Positions 31,885 through 32,758 of a DNA stretch of 32,758 nucleotides are shown here, piece by piece; within the stretch, counting starts at the first letter, position 1; each line of letters opens with the position of its first letter. This DNA comes from Deltaproteobacteria bacterium (lineage in GTDB: Bacteria; Desulfobacterota; Desulfuromonadia; Desulfuromonadales; Geopsychrobacteraceae): the NCBI GenBank assembly GCA_024279255.1, contig JAJRRT010000033.1, forward strand, positions 1 to 32,758, written 5' to 3'. The notes below the pieces were generated by a model, which saw only the letters and a list, made by a program, of their open reading frames with translations, made no database searches and had not been told where the DNA came from. The position numbers and the translations under genes are program-made.

Positions 31885-32667
31885 TCAGCGTGGAAAACCC
31901 AGGCGGGTCGACAAGTCTTCGCTGGCGCGTAGAATCATTGGAATTAGCTCGTTTTCCAGGCGGTTGTCGTCAAGACGCATGTTCGGTCCGGAGATGCTGA
32001 CAGCACCAACGATTCGACGCGTATAGTCTCGAATCGGAGCTGCAATGCAGCGTACGCCTGGATCAAGCTCTTCGTTATCAACGGCATAGCCATTGGTACG
32101 GACTTGCTCAAGCTCGGCCTTAAGTTTGTCTTTGCTGGCAAGGGTCGTCGGAGTGTGCTGGACAAGATTTTGTGCCGCCAGAGTGGATTCAAACTCTTCG
32201 TCAGACATGAAGGCAAGATGGGCTTTGCCAGCAGCGGTGCAATAGGCGGGCAGGCGCGAGCCAACTCGGGAGACAACGCGAACTGTCAGGTTGGTTTCAA
32301 CGACATCCAGATAGACGATGTGATTCTCTTTGAAGATTGCAACATAAGCTGTTTCGTTGCACTCTTCAACGATTCGGTCAAGTATTGGTCTGGCTTGGCG
32401 TAACAGACCCATTTGCTTGATGAAAGTTTGGCCTAATTCTAAGGCCTTGAGACCAAGCCTGTAATTCTCTGTAGCGCGGTTCTGCTCAATATAACCACGA
32501 GATTCAAGGGTCGCAAGGAGTCTGAACACATTGTTTTTGTTAAGTTTAAGACGTTTACTCAGCTCTGTAACACCGAGTTCGTCAATGTCTCCATGGAATT
32601 GTTCAAGCAGGTCGAGAGCATGAGAAACTGCCTGAATAATATATTCCGATTTATCTTTTTTGACCAT
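31885..32667 (-). CDS. IclR-family transcriptional regulator
   Basis: A 260-residue regulator of the IclR family. The N-terminal winged helix (about 8-70) has LDLLEQF, LGVTELSKRLKLNKNNVFRLL and the wing RGYIEQNRATENYRLGL. The C-terminal effector domain (about 85-255) has ETAYVAIFKENHIVYLDVVE, LPAYCTAAGKAHLAF and GVRCIAAPIRDYTRRIVGAVSISGP. IclR proteins bind small aromatic or carboxylic acids and act as repressors or activators. The ATG at 32667 is preferred with AGGAGG 12 bases upstream, rather wide spacing; an ATG nine codons earlier has no site. No obvious target operon is in the window apart from the hydrolase behind the terminator. Confidence 0.92.
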   Translation of the reverse strand: MVKKDKSEYIIQAVSHALDLLEQFHGDIDELGVTELSKRLKLNKNNVFRLLATLESRGYIEQNRATENYRLGLKALELGQTFIKQMGLLRQARPILDRIVEECNETAYVAIFKENHIVYLDVVETNLTVRVVSRVGSRLPAYCTAAGKAHLAFMSDEEFESTLAAQNLVQHTPTTLASKDKLKAELEQVRTNGYAVDNEELDPGVRCIAAPIRDYTRRIVGAVSISGPNMRLDDNRLENELIPMILRASEDLSTRLGFPR

Positions 32668-32715
32668 GATATGTCCCGTCCTCCTGGATGACATGTGGCT
32701 TAAGAAAACCGCCTG

Positions 32716-32744
32716 ATTCTATACCTCGTGAAATGGGCTGTCAA
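32716..32744 (-). promoter_or_regulatory. Strong sigma-70 promoter of the IclR gene
   Basis: On the minus strand a perfect TTGACA (plus-strand 32739-32744) lies 17 bp before TAGAAT (32716-32721), a five-of-six match to the -10 consensus. Confidence 0.75.
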
Positions 32745-32758
32745 GCAATATGCAAGAG

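Noticed and set aside
1..32758. CRISPR arrays, tRNA or rRNA genes, insertion sequences, attachment sites
   Set aside because: None seen by eye: no regularly spaced repeats, no transposase or integrase frame, and no cloverleaf or rRNA-like segment.

Overview
The window looks like a chromosomal segment from an anaerobic, Desulfuromonadales-type deltaproteobacterium (Geobacter / Desulfuromonas / Pelobacter relatives). This is an inference from gene content: a fused LutB-LutA iron-sulfur protein, a GlcD/GlcF-type lactate dehydrogenase, PAS-rich hybrid kinases, a sigma-54 activator, an HD-GYP protein and a solo EF-G paralogue. No rRNA, tRNA, insertion sequence, prophage or CRISPR array was seen.

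Layout. Positions 1-2814 carry the end of an OmpR-type response regulator, a strong terminator and a NarX/NarL-like two-component pair. Positions 2859-4001 hold a GntR/FadR regulator with its own possible operator, then a small unknown gene. Positions 4156-10492 (minus strand) are one apparent operon: dctP-dctQ-dctM (TRAP carboxylate transporter), a universal stress protein, a GlcD-like flavoprotein and a GlcF-like Fe-S protein. Positions 10719-12953 (minus) encode 3-hydroxybutyrate dehydrogenase and a single-chain succinyl-CoA:3-ketoacid CoA-transferase. Divergent from these, at 13480-14919, lies a PAS-AAA-Fis sigma-54 activator. Positions 15038-17802 (plus) encode LutC and a LutB-LutA fusion, an L-lactate oxidation module. 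Positions 17891-27129 (minus) hold a PanE-like reductase, a PAS hybrid kinase, an EF-G paralogue, a large unknown protein, a PhnP-like metallo-hydrolase and a solo AbiEi-like protein. Positions 27274-30253 (minus) hold an HD-GYP protein and a HEAT-repeat protein that share an N-terminal module. The end carries coaE, an alpha/beta hydrolase and an IclR regulator with a good sigma-70 promoter.

How the genes work together. The core reads as two carbon-source modules. In the first, a PdhR/LldR-type box (TGGT AAG ACCA) lies just downstream of a consensus TTGACA promoter both at the TRAP/GlcD/GlcF operon and at the lutC-lutBA operon. A weaker version lies before the GntR/FadR gene. The simplest model is one lactate (or 2-hydroxy/2-oxo acid) regulon: TRAP uptake, a D-2-hydroxyacid dehydrogenase, an L-lactate dehydrogenase complex and a local repressor. 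In the second, the CoA-transferase/3-hydroxybutyrate dehydrogenase pair has a very good sigma-54 (-24/-12) promoter at 13117-13133. Upstream of it are three copies of TGTAG-N8-CTACA, two of which abut to form a 42-bp perfect palindrome just before the divergent sigma-54 activator gene. This suggests enhancer-dependent control of ketone-body (3-hydroxybutyrate/acetoacetate) use.
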